Assembly (NCBI GenBank): GCA_002342065.1
Contig: DDPF01000012.1
Coordinates: 62,001 to 126,000, forward strand
Length of the DNA stretch: 64,000 nt
Source: Bacteroidetes bacterium UBA2475
Lineage (GTDB): Bacteria; Bacteroidota; Bacteroidia; B-17B0; Aurantibacillaceae
Direction: 5' to 3'
The position numbers and the translations under genes are program-made. Shown here in pieces: positions 44,911 to 53,820 of the stretch. Numbering within the stretch: position 1 is the stretch's first letter; each line of letters opens with the position of its first letter. A model generated the notes under the pieces. That model ran no database searches. It was not told the DNA's origin and saw nothing but the letters and a program-made list of their open reading frames with translations.

Positions 44911-46453
44911 AAAAGGCCTGCGCAATAAACAAGGTATAAAAGAAAGCGTAAAAACTTAAACCCGCCTGAGTCTCAAGTGTATCTTCTAAAACAAAGGACA
45001 ATACTAAAATTAAAAAGTATGGCCAGAATAAAGGATGTAAATATTTTTTTAAACTATTTACAGGATATAAAAAACTAAATAAAAAGATCATTAAACCTAC
45101 AACTCCTAAAGCAACCGTCATAGTTATAAATTGGTTGTGCGGCCGTTTATACCAGTCTTTAGTAAGTGGCGACTGTGTTTCTACATAAGTTTTATTTAAT
45201 TCATTTTGTACATCACCTGTACCCACACCAAATAATACATTTTTTTCAATTACCGAAGCAGCGGCCTTCCAAAAATATAATCGCATAGTTAATGAGTGCC
45301 CGTTAACATTTCGTTCGTTCATAAACTCATCATACTCCCACACAAATTCGTAAACACGTTTATGCAAAAAACTCCAGTCGGGATATTTATAATTTGTAAT
45401 GTTCTTTTGAATATTAATGAAGTCTTCGTTACTTAATTTTGTTAAACCTGCAGAATCTTTATTTAAACCTTTGCTAGCCATATATCTTACCAGCACCTGG
45501 TAACGTTGAATATTATGAAGGTGAGGTCTGTAACTAAAACTATCTTTCGGAAAACGCATCTTCCATTCCTTTTGCAATTCGGTAGGTTGGATATTTATAA
45601 AAACATAATTTCCATTCTCTTTTTGCGTGAATGAGTTGTAGTTCAAATAAATGTTTCCGGTTTGACTGAGCTTATGTGGGATGTTATTTTCGCCTGATAC
45701 TGTAGTTAGTTGGGAATTAAAAATAGAATTTAAAAAATTAAATCCATAAAAAGCGCCAACCAAAATTATTACAAGGGAAATAATTCTAATATGCATTTTT
45801 TGTTTGAAGAGAAAAATAATTAAAGCGAAGAAGGAAAGTATTAACAAATTAACCAGTCCGGAAGCCAGACCCAGTGCATATAACACAAAAACAAAATACA
45901 ACAGTAAACCACCCAACAAAAATTTATGCAAATTTTTAGAAACCGTCCAGATAAAATAAAAACAACTGGCAATGGCAACATTTAAATATAAGCCTAAACG
46001 AATGTGACTCATAAATCTTGAGGCGTTCCTTACAACTTCGTTAGTATGCAACACATAATTATAAATAAGACACCATACCGTGCTCACCAATGAGCCGAGT
46101 AAAAAACAATACAGCAATAATTTAAATTCTTTTTCATTTACAGGTTTAGTGCTGAACAAAAGCATAGGTAAAAACATCAATGGCATCAAGATCCTGATAG
46201 AGGTTAAACCTGATTCAAGATCCTGGGTGTAAGCCATACCAATAAGGTGCAAAAAAAACAACGAGGTAATGATCCAAAATAATTTGTTGACCCGCAATTG
46301 CTCCCATTTAAGTTTAAAGCCGCCTTCGATTATCCAGTTACCAAGTAAAATAAATTGAGGCACACTGGTTGGCACGGTTCCCATCATAATGCCAAAAGCG
46401 AGTGAACAAAGTCCAAATAAAAATAAATATCTATGTATTTTTTCTGAAAACAT
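44882..46453 (-). CDS. O-antigen ligase/Wzy-like polytopic membrane protein
   Basis: This 523-residue inner-membrane protein has about 10-12 hydrophobic helices. The largest periplasmic loop (about 240-400) has a RPHNQFITMTVALGVVG segment near 450-470 that fits the Wzy_C/WaaL signature with a conserved His. Members join O-antigen or surface polysaccharide to lipid A or polymerise repeats. The large loop has no further known domain that I can identify. It is transcribed alone and converges on the M23 gene with overlapping 3' ends, so antisense pairing of the mRNA tails is possible. Substrate is not determined. Confidence 0.8.
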   Translation of the reverse strand: MFSEKIHRYLFLFGLCSLAFGIMMGTVPTSVPQFILLGNWIIEGGFKLKWEQLRVNKLFWIITSLFFLHLIGMAYTQDLESGLTSIRILMPLMFLPMLLFSTKPVNEKEFKLLLYCFLLGSLVSTVWCLIYNYVLHTNEVVRNASRFMSHIRLGLYLNVAIASCFYFIWTVSKNLHKFLLGGLLLYFVFVLYALGLASGLVNLLILSFFALIIFLFKQKMHIRIISLVIILVGAFYGFNFLNSIFNSQLTTVSGENNIPHKLSQTGNIYLNYNSFTQKENGNYVFINIQPTELQKEWKMRFPKDSFSYRPHLHNIQRYQVLVRYMASKGLNKDSAGLTKLSNEDFINIQKNITNYKYPDWSFLHKRVYEFVWEYDEFMNERNVNGHSLTMRLYFWKAAASVIEKNVLFGVGTGDVQNELNKTYVETQSPLTKDWYKRPHNQFITMTVALGVVGLMIFLFSFLYPVNSLKKYLHPLFWPYFLILVLSFVLEDTLETQAGLSFYAFFYTLFIAQAFFKRQQNPAD

Positions 46454-46558
46454 GCCTTCCTATCAAAGAAACGAAAAAAAAGAAAATATAGTATAGTTAA
46501 AATTGGAAAGTTTTGAAAGTTTAGAAGGTTATAATGGCCAAATGCGATGTGTTTAAAT

Positions 46559-46587
46559 AAAAAAATCCCGCTTAATTTAAACGGGAT
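46559..46587 (-). terminator. Rho-independent terminator after recQ
   Basis: ATCCCG (46565-46570) and CGGGAT (46582-46587) with inner TTAA/TTAA pairing form a stem. On the minus strand it is followed by a T run. It lies 24 bases after the recQ stop. Confidence 0.75.
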
Positions 46588-46610
46588 CTTTTTGAATAAT
46601 TATGAAAAAC

Positions 46611-48833
46611 TTAGTTTCCGAAATCTGAAAGGAATTTGATACGCATAACCCTGATCTCTTCTTCCGAATAATCATTTTCACCTAATTCTTTTAAGGCTTC
46701 GGCAACGCTATCTGACTTACTTTCTTTAAAATATTCCATAACCTCATCCTGTTTTTCTTCATCTACAAGATCTTCTATATAATAATTGATATTTACTTTA
46801 GTACCTGATTCAACAATCGTTTCGATCTCAGTTAATAAAGCGGGTAAAGTTAAATTCTTACTCTTTGCCATATCCCTTAAACTGATCTTTCTATCAATGT
46901 TTTGAATGATATATACTTTTAAACCTGATTTATTTACAACCGATTTAATTACCATATCAACAGGACGTTCTATCTCATTTTCATCAACATATTTTTTAAT
47001 AAGGTCGATAAATGGTTTTCCGAATTTGGCTGCTTTACCAGAACCAACACCACTTATCTTGGTCATTTCATCCATAGTTATAGGATACTGAATGGCCATT
47101 TCTTCCAAAGATGATTCCTGGAAAATTACATAAGGTGGTAAATTTTTTAATTTAGCAGTTTTTTTAACCAGGTCTTTTAATAATGCGTATAAAGTTTCGT
47201 CAGCAGCGCCACTTCCACCTTTTCCGCCTATCGTTATATCATCATCGTGATCTTTATCTGTATTATTAAAATCGTGATCGCGTGTAAATTTAATACTGTT
47301 TGGTTTTTTTAAGAAAGCGTGTCCTTTTTCTGTTACGCTTAACAAACCATAATTCTCTATATTCTTAACAAAGTAACCATTAACCACAGCTTGGCGTAAA
47401 ATTGCCTGCCAGAATTTTTCATCTTTATCGTGATCTACCCCTTTACCCCAACTCTCTAAAACATTATGCTTATATGTTTTTGCTGTTGCAGTTAATGTTC
47501 CCATTAACACATTAATAACATCCTTTAATTTATGTTTTTCTTTAATTTCAAGAACTGCTTCAATAGCTAATTCAAGATCTTCTTTTGCTTCAAATTTTTG
47601 TTTTGGATGACGACAGTTGTCGCACATGCCAGAACAATCGGGCTCATGAAATTCTTCACCAAAATAATGTAGTATAAATTTACGACGGCAGCTACTGGTC
47701 TCGGCAAATGAAGCCGTTTCTGAAAGCATTTGTTTACCAATTTCCTGTTCGGCAACCGGTTTATCTTTCATGAATTTTTCCAGCTTTAGAATATCATCAT
47801 GACTATAAAAAGTTACACAGTTTCCTTCTCCGCCATCACGTCCGGCACGACCTGTTTCCTGGTAATACCCTTCTAATGATTTTGGAATATCATGATGAAT
47901 TACAAAACGTACATCCGGCTTATCAATTCCCATTCCAAAAGCAATAGTAGCAACTATCACTTTAACATCTTCCATCAAAAAATCATCCTGTGTTTTTGCA
48001 CGTTCTTTTGCGTCTAATCCTGCGTGATATGGTTTTGCTTTTATGCCGTTTACTTTTAATGCTTCAGCTATCTCTTCTACTTTCTTTCTGCTTAAACAAT
48101 AAATGATCCCGCTCTTATCACCATTTTGTTTTACGTATTTAATGATCTCTTTATTTACGTTTTGTTTTGCGCGTACTTCGTAATATAAATTTGAGCGATT
48201 AAATGATGACTTAAATAAATTAGCCGCCATCATCCCAAGATTTTTTTGAATATCCTGTTGCACCTTTGGTGTTGCAGTGGCAGTTAAAGCCATTACAGGC
48301 ACATTTCCAACCGCATCTATAATAGGACGTAATCTTCTGTACTCAGGACGGAAATCATGCCCCCACTCTGATATACAATGTGCTTCATCTATCGCGAAAA
48401 AAGAAATTTTAAATTCTTTAAAGAAAGCAATGTTATCTTCTTTAGTTAATGTTTCGGGGGCAACGTATAATAATTTTGTTTTTCCTGATAGAACGTCTTT
48501 TTTAACCGTAGCAATTTCTGCTTTATTAAGGGATGAATTTAAAAAGTGGGCAATACCATTTTCATTACTAAATCCACGAATAGCATCTACCTGGTTCTTC
48601 ATTAATGCAATTAAAGGAGAAACAACAATTGCAGTTCCTTCTGATATAATTGCCGGTAATTGATAACACAAACTTTTTCCACCACCGGTTGGCATAATAA
48701 CAAAGGTGTCATTACCAGCTAATAGGTTTTTTATAATTTTTTCCTGAGTCCCTTTAAAACCGTCAAATCCGAAAAAACTCTTTAGAGTTTCAAGGACTTC
48801 CGTCGATTCTACTTCGCCAACCATGCTTTTCAT
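46611..48833 (-). CDS. recQ: ATP-dependent DNA helicase RecQ
   Basis: This 740-residue 3'-to-5' DNA helicase acts in recombination and repair. It has the Walker A motif TGGGKS (49-54), the DEAH box in FAIDEAHCISEWGHDFRPEY near 150, and motif VI in QETGRAGRDG near 330. The RQC domain has a Cys4 zinc site (CRRKF ... DCSGMCDNCRH near 380-410), and an HRDC domain lies near 540-620 (LFALLKDLVKKTAKL). The C-terminal ~100 residues are extra helices. This is the full RecQ architecture. It may start at MKSM or the second Met four residues later. It has its own promoter and terminator and no close partner. Confidence 0.95.
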   Translation of the reverse strand: MKSMVGEVESTEVLETLKSFFGFDGFKGTQEKIIKNLLAGNDTFVIMPTGGGKSLCYQLPAIISEGTAIVVSPLIALMKNQVDAIRGFSNENGIAHFLNSSLNKAEIATVKKDVLSGKTKLLYVAPETLTKEDNIAFFKEFKISFFAIDEAHCISEWGHDFRPEYRRLRPIIDAVGNVPVMALTATATPKVQQDIQKNLGMMAANLFKSSFNRSNLYYEVRAKQNVNKEIIKYVKQNGDKSGIIYCLSRKKVEEIAEALKVNGIKAKPYHAGLDAKERAKTQDDFLMEDVKVIVATIAFGMGIDKPDVRFVIHHDIPKSLEGYYQETGRAGRDGGEGNCVTFYSHDDILKLEKFMKDKPVAEQEIGKQMLSETASFAETSSCRRKFILHYFGEEFHEPDCSGMCDNCRHPKQKFEAKEDLELAIEAVLEIKEKHKLKDVINVLMGTLTATAKTYKHNVLESWGKGVDHDKDEKFWQAILRQAVVNGYFVKNIENYGLLSVTEKGHAFLKKPNSIKFTRDHDFNNTDKDHDDDITIGGKGGSGAADETLYALLKDLVKKTAKLKNLPPYVIFQESSLEEMAIQYPITMDEMTKISGVGSGKAAKFGKPFIDLIKKYVDENEIERPVDMVIKSVVNKSGLKVYIIQNIDRKISLRDMAKSKNLTLPALLTEIETIVESGTKVNINYYIEDLVDEEKQDEVMEYFKESKSDSVAEALKELGENDYSEEEIRVMRIKFLSDFGN

Positions 48834-48879
48834 TGATTAAAATGTGTCTTCTACTGAGTAAATAAATTGATTTCTACTT

Positions 48880-48912
48880 TAAAGATATACAATTTTTTTT
48901 CTAAATAACAAA
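48880..48912 (-). promoter_or_regulatory. Promoter of recQ
   Basis: On the minus strand TTTG (48909-48912) is followed after 21 bases by TATCTTTA (48880-48887), a 7-of-8 match to TAnnTTTG, about 46 bases before the start codon. Spacing is within the Bacteroidota range. Confidence 0.6.
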
Positions 48913-48979
48913 CCTTTTATCTCTAAAAGGCTATTTTATAGATGATAATGCCAATTTTTTAGATGTAATTTTTCGGGAT

Positions 48980-49318
48980 TTACAGATTTTGGTTCATTTT
49001 GGGATAAAACCGGAGTAAAATAATAATGAAAATAAAAGACATTGCTAAATTCAAATAAAAACCAAAACCCAGCTGATTTGAAAGAATATAAAAAAGCAAT
49101 TTGGCAAAAACAGAAATAACATACAATTGCACGCCCCATTGTTTAAAATACCATAAACCAACGCAGGCAATAAAATTAGCTGCAACCAAAATACCATATA
49201 TTGCAGGTATAAAAACGCCAAGTTTTTTTATTTGCGGCGAGAATACCTGCGGAAAAGTAAACACCACCGATAAATAACCGATAATGCATATAAATGTTAT
49301 GATCCTTGGCCTTGTCAT
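48980..49318 (-). CDS. Small integral membrane protein of unknown function
   Basis: This 112-residue protein is composed almost entirely of four hydrophobic helices (about 7-26, 34-53, 60-80 and 84-104) joined by short basic loops. I do not recognise a family. It starts 1 base after the stop of the ABC permease gene, so it is likely co-transcribed as the 3' member of that unit. Its function is unknown; the position gives no specific role. Confidence 0.7.
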   Translation of the reverse strand: MTRPRIITFICIIGYLSVVFTFPQVFSPQIKKLGVFIPAIYGILVAANFIACVGLWYFKQWGVQLYVISVFAKLLFYILSNQLGFGFYLNLAMSFIFIIILLRFYPKMNQNL

Positions 49319-49319
49319 G

Positions 49320-50561
49320 TTAATTACTTCTTATTGCTTCTACAGGATCTAATTGTGAGGCGCTATAAGCAGGGATGAAGCCACTTATAATGCCAATTAA
49401 AATTGAGATCGTAAAGCCTAAAATTATGTTTGTGCTGGTTAAACCTATATCCATATCAATAACATCTTTGCCTAATGCTGTTATTATATACGTAAGCAAT
49501 AATCCAAAAAAACCACCAATAGTACTTAGCATAACACTTTCGCCAAGAAATTGTACGAGGATAAAAAAATTCTTTGCACCCAAACTTTTTTGTATGCCGA
49601 TTAAATTTGTACGCTCTCTTACCGAAACGAACATAATATTGGCGATACCAAAACCACCTACCAAGATTGAGAAGCCGCCAATTATCCAACCAGCGGTACC
49701 AATAATATCAAACAAACCATCAAAGCCTTTGCTTATTAAACTGGTTTCGTTAAGAGCGAAATTTGGTTCGCCCATTGGTTTTAACTTACGGATGCCTCTT
49801 AAGATGCCCGTTAGTTCGCCCATCATTTCGGCATTGGAAATATTTGGTTTTGCCTTTGCGTATATTATAGGATCTGCATTTTCTGATTTGGGATCTAAAA
49901 AGTAACGCGCAAAATTAAAAGGGGTTATTACCTGGTAGTCAAAACTAATTCCCAATAAACTTTCGCCTTCTTTTTTAATTACACCAATTACAACGGCTTT
50001 ATGTCCCGAAATTTTGATCTCTTTTCCAACAGGATCTTCGTTTGGAAAAAGTCCTTCGGCAATACTGGCACCAATTAATGCTAAATGATAACCGGCCTCT
50101 GTTTCGTTTTGCGTAAAATATCTTCCGGATGTAAGATCGAAATTCTTTATCTTATAAAATTCGTGCGAAATGCCTGCAACCACAGCATTTTGAATACTGT
50201 TTGATTTGTATTTGATCGTGCGCCTTTTACCCATGCGGTAAGCAATGGCCTCTGTGCTTTTACATCTTTTTTGTAATTCATCTAACTCATAATATTTTGG
50301 TACTGGGCGATTGATATATTTCCACCAAGGATAATCGGGACCAAAATCCCATGGCCATTTTTGAATATACACTACATTGTTACCAAGCGATTGTATACTA
50401 CCGCGAATATTGCTTTCTAATCCGTCTACGATCGTAAATACAAGTATGATGGCAAAGATACCAATGGTAATACCAAGCAGACTTAAGAACGACCGCAATT
50501 TATTTGCTACAAGCGATTGCCAGGCAAAAAATAAACTCTCTTTAAATAATACCCATAACAT
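49320..50561 (-). CDS. MacB-type ABC transporter permease
   Basis: This 413-residue permease has the MacB/LolC layout. An N-terminal helix (about 20-45) is followed by a long periplasmic MacB-like core domain (about 45-245), then three helices (near 283-305, 335-360 and 375-400) with the FtsX-like motif (GGFGIANIMFVSVRERTNLIGIQKSLGAK). The family exports lipoproteins, peptides or drugs, or acts in mechanotransmission. No ATPase gene is adjacent, so its partner must lie elsewhere or be promiscuous. It precedes the small membrane-protein gene by one base. A TACCTTTA box lies 8 bases upstream of the start. Confidence 0.85.
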   Translation of the reverse strand: MLWVLFKESLFFAWQSLVANKLRSFLSLLGITIGIFAIILVFTIVDGLESNIRGSIQSLGNNVVYIQKWPWDFGPDYPWWKYINRPVPKYYELDELQKRCKSTEAIAYRMGKRRTIKYKSNSIQNAVVAGISHEFYKIKNFDLTSGRYFTQNETEAGYHLALIGASIAEGLFPNEDPVGKEIKISGHKAVVIGVIKKEGESLLGISFDYQVITPFNFARYFLDPKSENADPIIYAKAKPNISNAEMMGELTGILRGIRKLKPMGEPNFALNETSLISKGFDGLFDIIGTAGWIIGGFSILVGGFGIANIMFVSVRERTNLIGIQKSLGAKNFFILVQFLGESVMLSTIGGFFGLLLTYIITALGKDVIDMDIGLTSTNIILGFTISILIGIISGFIPAYSASQLDPVEAIRSN

Positions 50562-50632
50562 CGTTAATTAAAGGTACAATTTTATACTGTTGCTAATTGA
50601 GTTTTTGTATGAATGGCTTTTGAGAATGGAAA

Positions 50633-50694
50633 AGGGGAAATGTAAGATGGAAAACGGCAAAATACATATTCCATTTTACCTCTTACATTTTACA
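50633..50694. repeat. Inverted repeat in the gap between ABC permease and lptC-downstream gene
   Basis: AAATGTAAGATGG (50638-50650) is related in opposite orientation to CCATTTTACCTCTTACATTT (50671-50690), and the spacer is short. The A/T-rich self-complementary pattern with TGTAA and TTACA ends looks like a dispersed repeat. It lies downstream of the small gene and upstream of the permease promoter, and could act as a transcription end. Confidence 0.5.
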
Positions 50695-50934
50695 TTATTT
50701 TGTCTTTTTTAGCTCGTCTTCTTTATGCTTAAGAAATGCTTCGTGTTTTTTGCGCTGACGTTTACGCATTAAATAAATTATAGAGGATAAGATAAAGAAA
50801 CCGAAAAAGAAAACGGCGCTATCGTTATCTTTCATAATTAAAAAATAAATAACCAAAACAATTCCAAGTATTACACCCACCAACCAAAGGCGTTCTAAAA
50901 AAATAAATGTTTTATTTTGCATGTTAGAGTTCAT
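50695..50934 (-). CDS. Small membrane protein downstream of lptC
   Basis: This 79-residue protein (75 if the second ATG at 50922 is used) has two hydrophobic helices (about 13-30 and 37-54) followed by a strongly basic tail rich in Lys, Arg and Glu (RKRQRKKHEAF). I recognise no family. The first ATG overlaps the lptC stop by 11 bases, while the second lies 1 base after it. Either way the two genes are coupled. It may be a structural envelope protein; its function is unknown. Confidence 0.65.
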   Translation of the reverse strand: MNSNMQNKTFIFLERLWLVGVILGIVLVIYFLIMKDNDSAVFFFGFFILSSIIYLMRKRQRKKHEAFLKHKEDELKKTK

Positions 50935-51481
50935 TGTTCTTCAGTTTTATGGTGCCTGTTACTTCTTTAATTTCGTATTTACTAAAATCCTGGTTGCTTT
51001 TTAAGCCTTTGCCCATAATAACCTGATCGGCGGTTGTTATTTTTATAAAAGCATCGGTATAAATTGTTCTATTGGCTTCGTCCCAGGTTAATTTTTCAGT
51101 TTCCAATTTTTCACCTTTTTTATTTACCACCTCAACTGCGTATTTTGCTTCCATTTTTTTTGAGAGATCATATCGGATACCATAATTTGCTTTTAAAGTA
51201 CTTGAAATTTTTTCTTCTGTGTCAAAAAAAGTAACAAAAACGCCTTTCGGTAAAATAGTAAATGGCTCGCTTACATTTTTTGTAAATATAAGCATGCGGT
51301 TGGCTTTTAAAATAATTTTAAGTTGTGCGCTATCGGTAAAAAGTAAAGTAACGCTATCGCCAACCTGTGATGGACTTTTTTTGTTGCCAGGTAAAGCCAT
51401 TACATCTTTTAGATCGTTTGTGCAGGAGCCAAAAATAAAACCAATGACTGCAATAAAAACTATCGCTTTAATTTTAAACAC
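50924..51481 (-). CDS. lptC: LPS export ABC transporter periplasmic protein LptC
   Basis: This 185-residue LptC-type protein passes lipopolysaccharide from LptB2FG to LptA in the periplasm. Its N-terminus is a signal with a Cys (FGSCTND), consistent with a lipoprotein or membrane anchor. The beta-jellyroll fold is visible as alternating short strands with SAQLKIILKANR, GVFVTFFDTEEKISSTLKAN, YEIKEVTGTIKL; this strand pattern fits the LptC/OstA domain. It lies 3 bases after the outer-membrane protein gene and then coaX, a gene order found in Bacteroidota. The lptF/G/B genes are not here. Confidence 0.82.
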   Translation of the reverse strand: MFKIKAIVFIAVIGFIFGSCTNDLKDVMALPGNKKSPSQVGDSVTLLFTDSAQLKIILKANRMLIFTKNVSEPFTILPKGVFVTFFDTEEKISSTLKANYGIRYDLSKKMEAKYAVEVVNKKGEKLETEKLTWDEANRTIYTDAFIKITTADQVIMGKGLKSNQDFSKYEIKEVTGTIKLKNNEL

Positions 51482-51484
51482 CTT

Positions 51485-52924
51485 TTAATCGTATCTGAAT
51501 TTTTGAAACCAGCGGTCAGAGAAAGTGAAACCAAAATTTATTTTCCAATAATTTTCTTTAATTAAATTATTTGCGGTATTACCCATTTGACCATATTGAG
51601 CGCTAACATTAACCATGGATGCAAAACGGCCAAAACCTACCGGGAAACCAACACCTGCGCAAACAGCGTAATTAGAAACAACGGTATTCTTAACAGCAAT
51701 ATAACCGGTTTGATAATTAACGCCCACCCTATAATTTAATTTCTTAAAAAAAGCACCATTACCTGCGGCATATTTTTCAGGTACAAAATTAATACCTAAT
51801 GCAACTCTGTAATTATCTTTAAGTGAGCTGGCATTATCTAAAAAAATAAATTGCGACCAGTTGGTGATTGCAAAATCAGCTACCAGATTAATGCGCTCGC
51901 CTTTTTTATATCCCAAACCAAAACCTTGCTCTAAGGGCAAAGTAATGTTTCCTTTTTGATCTGCTCTGTACAAAACAGTATCTCTTAATACTTCACTTCC
52001 AGAACCATTTAAAATATAATTATAAACTGTGGCATCGTAATTTGCCCGAATGGTATTGTTCAATGCCATAAAATACCCAAAGGTAAACTTCACTTTTTGA
52101 GCTAACTGTCTTCTTTTTGTAGTGCCTTTTTGTTTAACGCTGTCAATTGTAATAGCTGTTTGAAGACCAAAATTTCCTGTAAAAGCGCCAAAATTTAAAG
52201 CTTGCTCGCGATAGGTATTATTATAATTAATAGAGCTTGGATAAACCACTCGCGAAGTTTGTTCAATACTTCCAAATATATAGTTGACATTAAAACCTAG
52301 CGAAAGATCGCTTAATAGTTTACTTCCAAAATCTTTTATTTTGTACTTTCCCTTACTTAAATGCTTTAATGAATCATCGATATATAGATTTTTCTTCCTA
52401 AAATTTACCAAACGGTTTTGAAAAGGCATTATGCCGTAACCTACAAAAACTTTATTTAAACCACCCGTGCCGCTATACAAGTATTTAACAGAGCCAATTC
52501 CCGACTCATCTTCGGTATTTTGAAGATCGTAACCAACATTGCTATAGGGCATTATACCAAAGCAGGCCCCGCCATTAGCTCTTATAGGAAAACCTAATGC
52601 GCCGTAAGCAAAATTTGTAGACCATCTATTTAAGGAAGAATTATTTCCGGTAAATTTTGAGTTTATATAAGTGCCGCCTACTTCTAAACAAGTTAATTTA
52701 ATTAGAGAATAAGCGGCCGGGTTACCAGCATTTATAAAGATAGGGGTTAACGAATCTGGCTTTAAAGCAATGTAAGCGCCGCCCATGCCTGCATTATGAG
52801 CAAAAGTGGTTGGATTAAGATCGCCTAAACCATAACGGGAATAAGGGCTAAACGTATTATTTTGAGCCTTGAGAAAGGAAGATGAAAAAGCGATAAAAAA
52901 AATTAAAAAGAGTCTATTTTTCAA
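51485..52924 (-). CDS. Outer-membrane beta-barrel protein of unknown function
   Basis: This 479-residue protein has a signal peptide (MKNRLFLIFFIAFSSSFLKAQ). The mature part alternates aromatic and polar residues, with Gly-Asn-rich turns (FSPYSRYGLGDLNPTTFAHNAG; GYGIMPFQNR; FGLGYKKGERI). It ends in an aromatic-rich C-terminal strand (FGFTFSDRWFQKFRYD), as expected for an outer-membrane barrel. It resembles uncharacterised Bacteroidota proteins related to the FadL/PorV barrel class. It overlaps coaX by 11 bases upstream and lies 3 bases before lptC, so the three belong to one operon. It may support LPS or lipid export; this is inferred from position only. Confidence 0.75.
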   Translation of the reverse strand: MKNRLFLIFFIAFSSSFLKAQNNTFSPYSRYGLGDLNPTTFAHNAGMGGAYIALKPDSLTPIFINAGNPAAYSLIKLTCLEVGGTYINSKFTGNNSSLNRWSTNFAYGALGFPIRANGGACFGIMPYSNVGYDLQNTEDESGIGSVKYLYSGTGGLNKVFVGYGIMPFQNRLVNFRKKNLYIDDSLKHLSKGKYKIKDFGSKLLSDLSLGFNVNYIFGSIEQTSRVVYPSSINYNNTYREQALNFGAFTGNFGLQTAITIDSVKQKGTTKRRQLAQKVKFTFGYFMALNNTIRANYDATVYNYILNGSGSEVLRDTVLYRADQKGNITLPLEQGFGLGYKKGERINLVADFAITNWSQFIFLDNASSLKDNYRVALGINFVPEKYAAGNGAFFKKLNYRVGVNYQTGYIAVKNTVVSNYAVCAGVGFPVGFGRFASMVNVSAQYGQMGNTANNLIKENYWKINFGFTFSDRWFQKFRYD

Positions 52925-53639
52925 GGTTATAATTTAAAATGGTGTTTAAGCCGTAAAGCAATACATTTTGGTTGGCAAATAAACGATTTTTAACTTGTTT
53001 GCCCAAATAATCGGCATCGCCACCAGTTAATACTACCTGTAAATTAGCATAATTTAAGAGGTATTTGTAAATTATTCCATCTACCTCGGCCACAGCTCCC
53101 ATAAGAGCGCCACTTAACATAGAATTTTTAGTGTTTGTACCGATCAATTCTTCAAAAGTTTTATCCATTTCCACTAATGGCAAGGCATGAGTAAATTCTT
53201 TCATTGCTTTTAAACGCATCGTTAAACCTGGTGATATAGCGCCCCCAAGGTACTCGTTATTGGCATTTACAAAATTATATTTTATGCATGTTCCTGAGTC
53301 GATGGTTAATACGTTTTGGTTAGGGTAAAAACTGTATGCGCCAACCGCGGCCGCAATGCGGTCAGAACCAAGTGTTAAGGCGCTTTTATATAAATTTTTT
53401 AATGGTATTGGTGTAGTGGCTTCGAACAAAATTACATGTTTGCCTTTTGGTAGGGCCTTAATAAATTCCCCATGCATGCCTGTAACAGAGCCAATTAGGC
53501 AGTGTTGGAAATCGGGGATCTGTTTCAGTCCTTCAATTAAGCCTTTAACCGAATTAAATAAATAAGAATGCTCTAATTCCACACCATTAAATATGGCAGC
53601 TTTTATTCGCGTATTCCCAAAATCAACAACAAAATTCAT
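52914..53639 (-). CDS. coaX: Type III pantothenate kinase
   Basis: This 241-residue enzyme phosphorylates pantothenate, the first step of coenzyme A synthesis. It is the feedback-insensitive type III form. The N-terminal nucleotide-binding motif (VVDFGNTRIKAA) lies near 4-15, LGSDRIAAAVGA near 90-101, the phosphate-binding VLTIDSGTC near 110-118, and GGAISPGLTMRLKAM near 134-148. The start MNFVVDFGNTR is standard. It is the first gene of coaX-OMP-lptC and is divergent from tRNA-Phe, with a TATCTTTA box 5-12 bases upstream. Family members are dimers; length is normal. Confidence 0.93.
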   Translation of the reverse strand: MNFVVDFGNTRIKAAIFNGVELEHSYLFNSVKGLIEGLKQIPDFQHCLIGSVTGMHGEFIKALPKGKHVILFEATTPIPLKNLYKSALTLGSDRIAAAVGAYSFYPNQNVLTIDSGTCIKYNFVNANNEYLGGAISPGLTMRLKAMKEFTHALPLVEMDKTFEELIGTNTKNSMLSGALMGAVAEVDGIIYKYLLNYANLQVVLTGGDADYLGKQVKNRLFANQNVLLYGLNTILNYNLEK

Positions 53640-53700
53640 TCTTGTAAAGATATATTTTATATGGGATGGCCGATTTTAATTAAGATTTTTTTAGAAATAT

Positions 53701-53730
53701 TTTGTGAGCTAGATTATTTATGTATTTTTG
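53701..53730 (+). promoter_or_regulatory. Promoter of tRNA-Phe
   Basis: TTTG (53701-53704) and TATTTTTG (53723-53730), an exact TAnnTTTG box, are 18 bases apart. The -7 box ends 14 bases before the tRNA 5' end, a sensible distance for a short tRNA leader. Confidence 0.7.
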
Positions 53731-53744
53731 CAACCTCAAATGCT

Positions 53745-53820
53745 GGTGCCTTAGCTCAGTCGGTAGAGCAAAGGACTGAAAATCCTTGTGTCCCTGGTTC
53801 GATTCCTGGAGGCACCACCA
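53745..53820 (+). tRNA. tRNA-Phe (anticodon GAA)
   Basis: The 76-base sequence folds into a standard cloverleaf. The acceptor stem is GGTGCCT with AGGCACC and the discriminator base is A with CCA encoded (53818-53820). The D-arm is GCTC-AGTCGGTA-GAGC. The anticodon stem is AAGGA/TCCTT around the loop CTGAAAA with anticodon GAA at 53778-53780. The T-arm is CTGG-TTCGATT-CCTGG. The gene is the probable integration target of the island to the right, because the recombinase gene reads antisense into it. It has its own promoter and terminator. Confidence 0.97.

Noticed and set aside
48936..49139. 67-codon minus-strand frame overlapping the small membrane protein gene
   Set aside because: Overlaps a better-supported membrane protein frame and has no independent evidence.
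49456..49689. Minus-strand frame inside the ABC permease gene
   Set aside because: Same-strand shadow with an implausible aromatic and basic composition.
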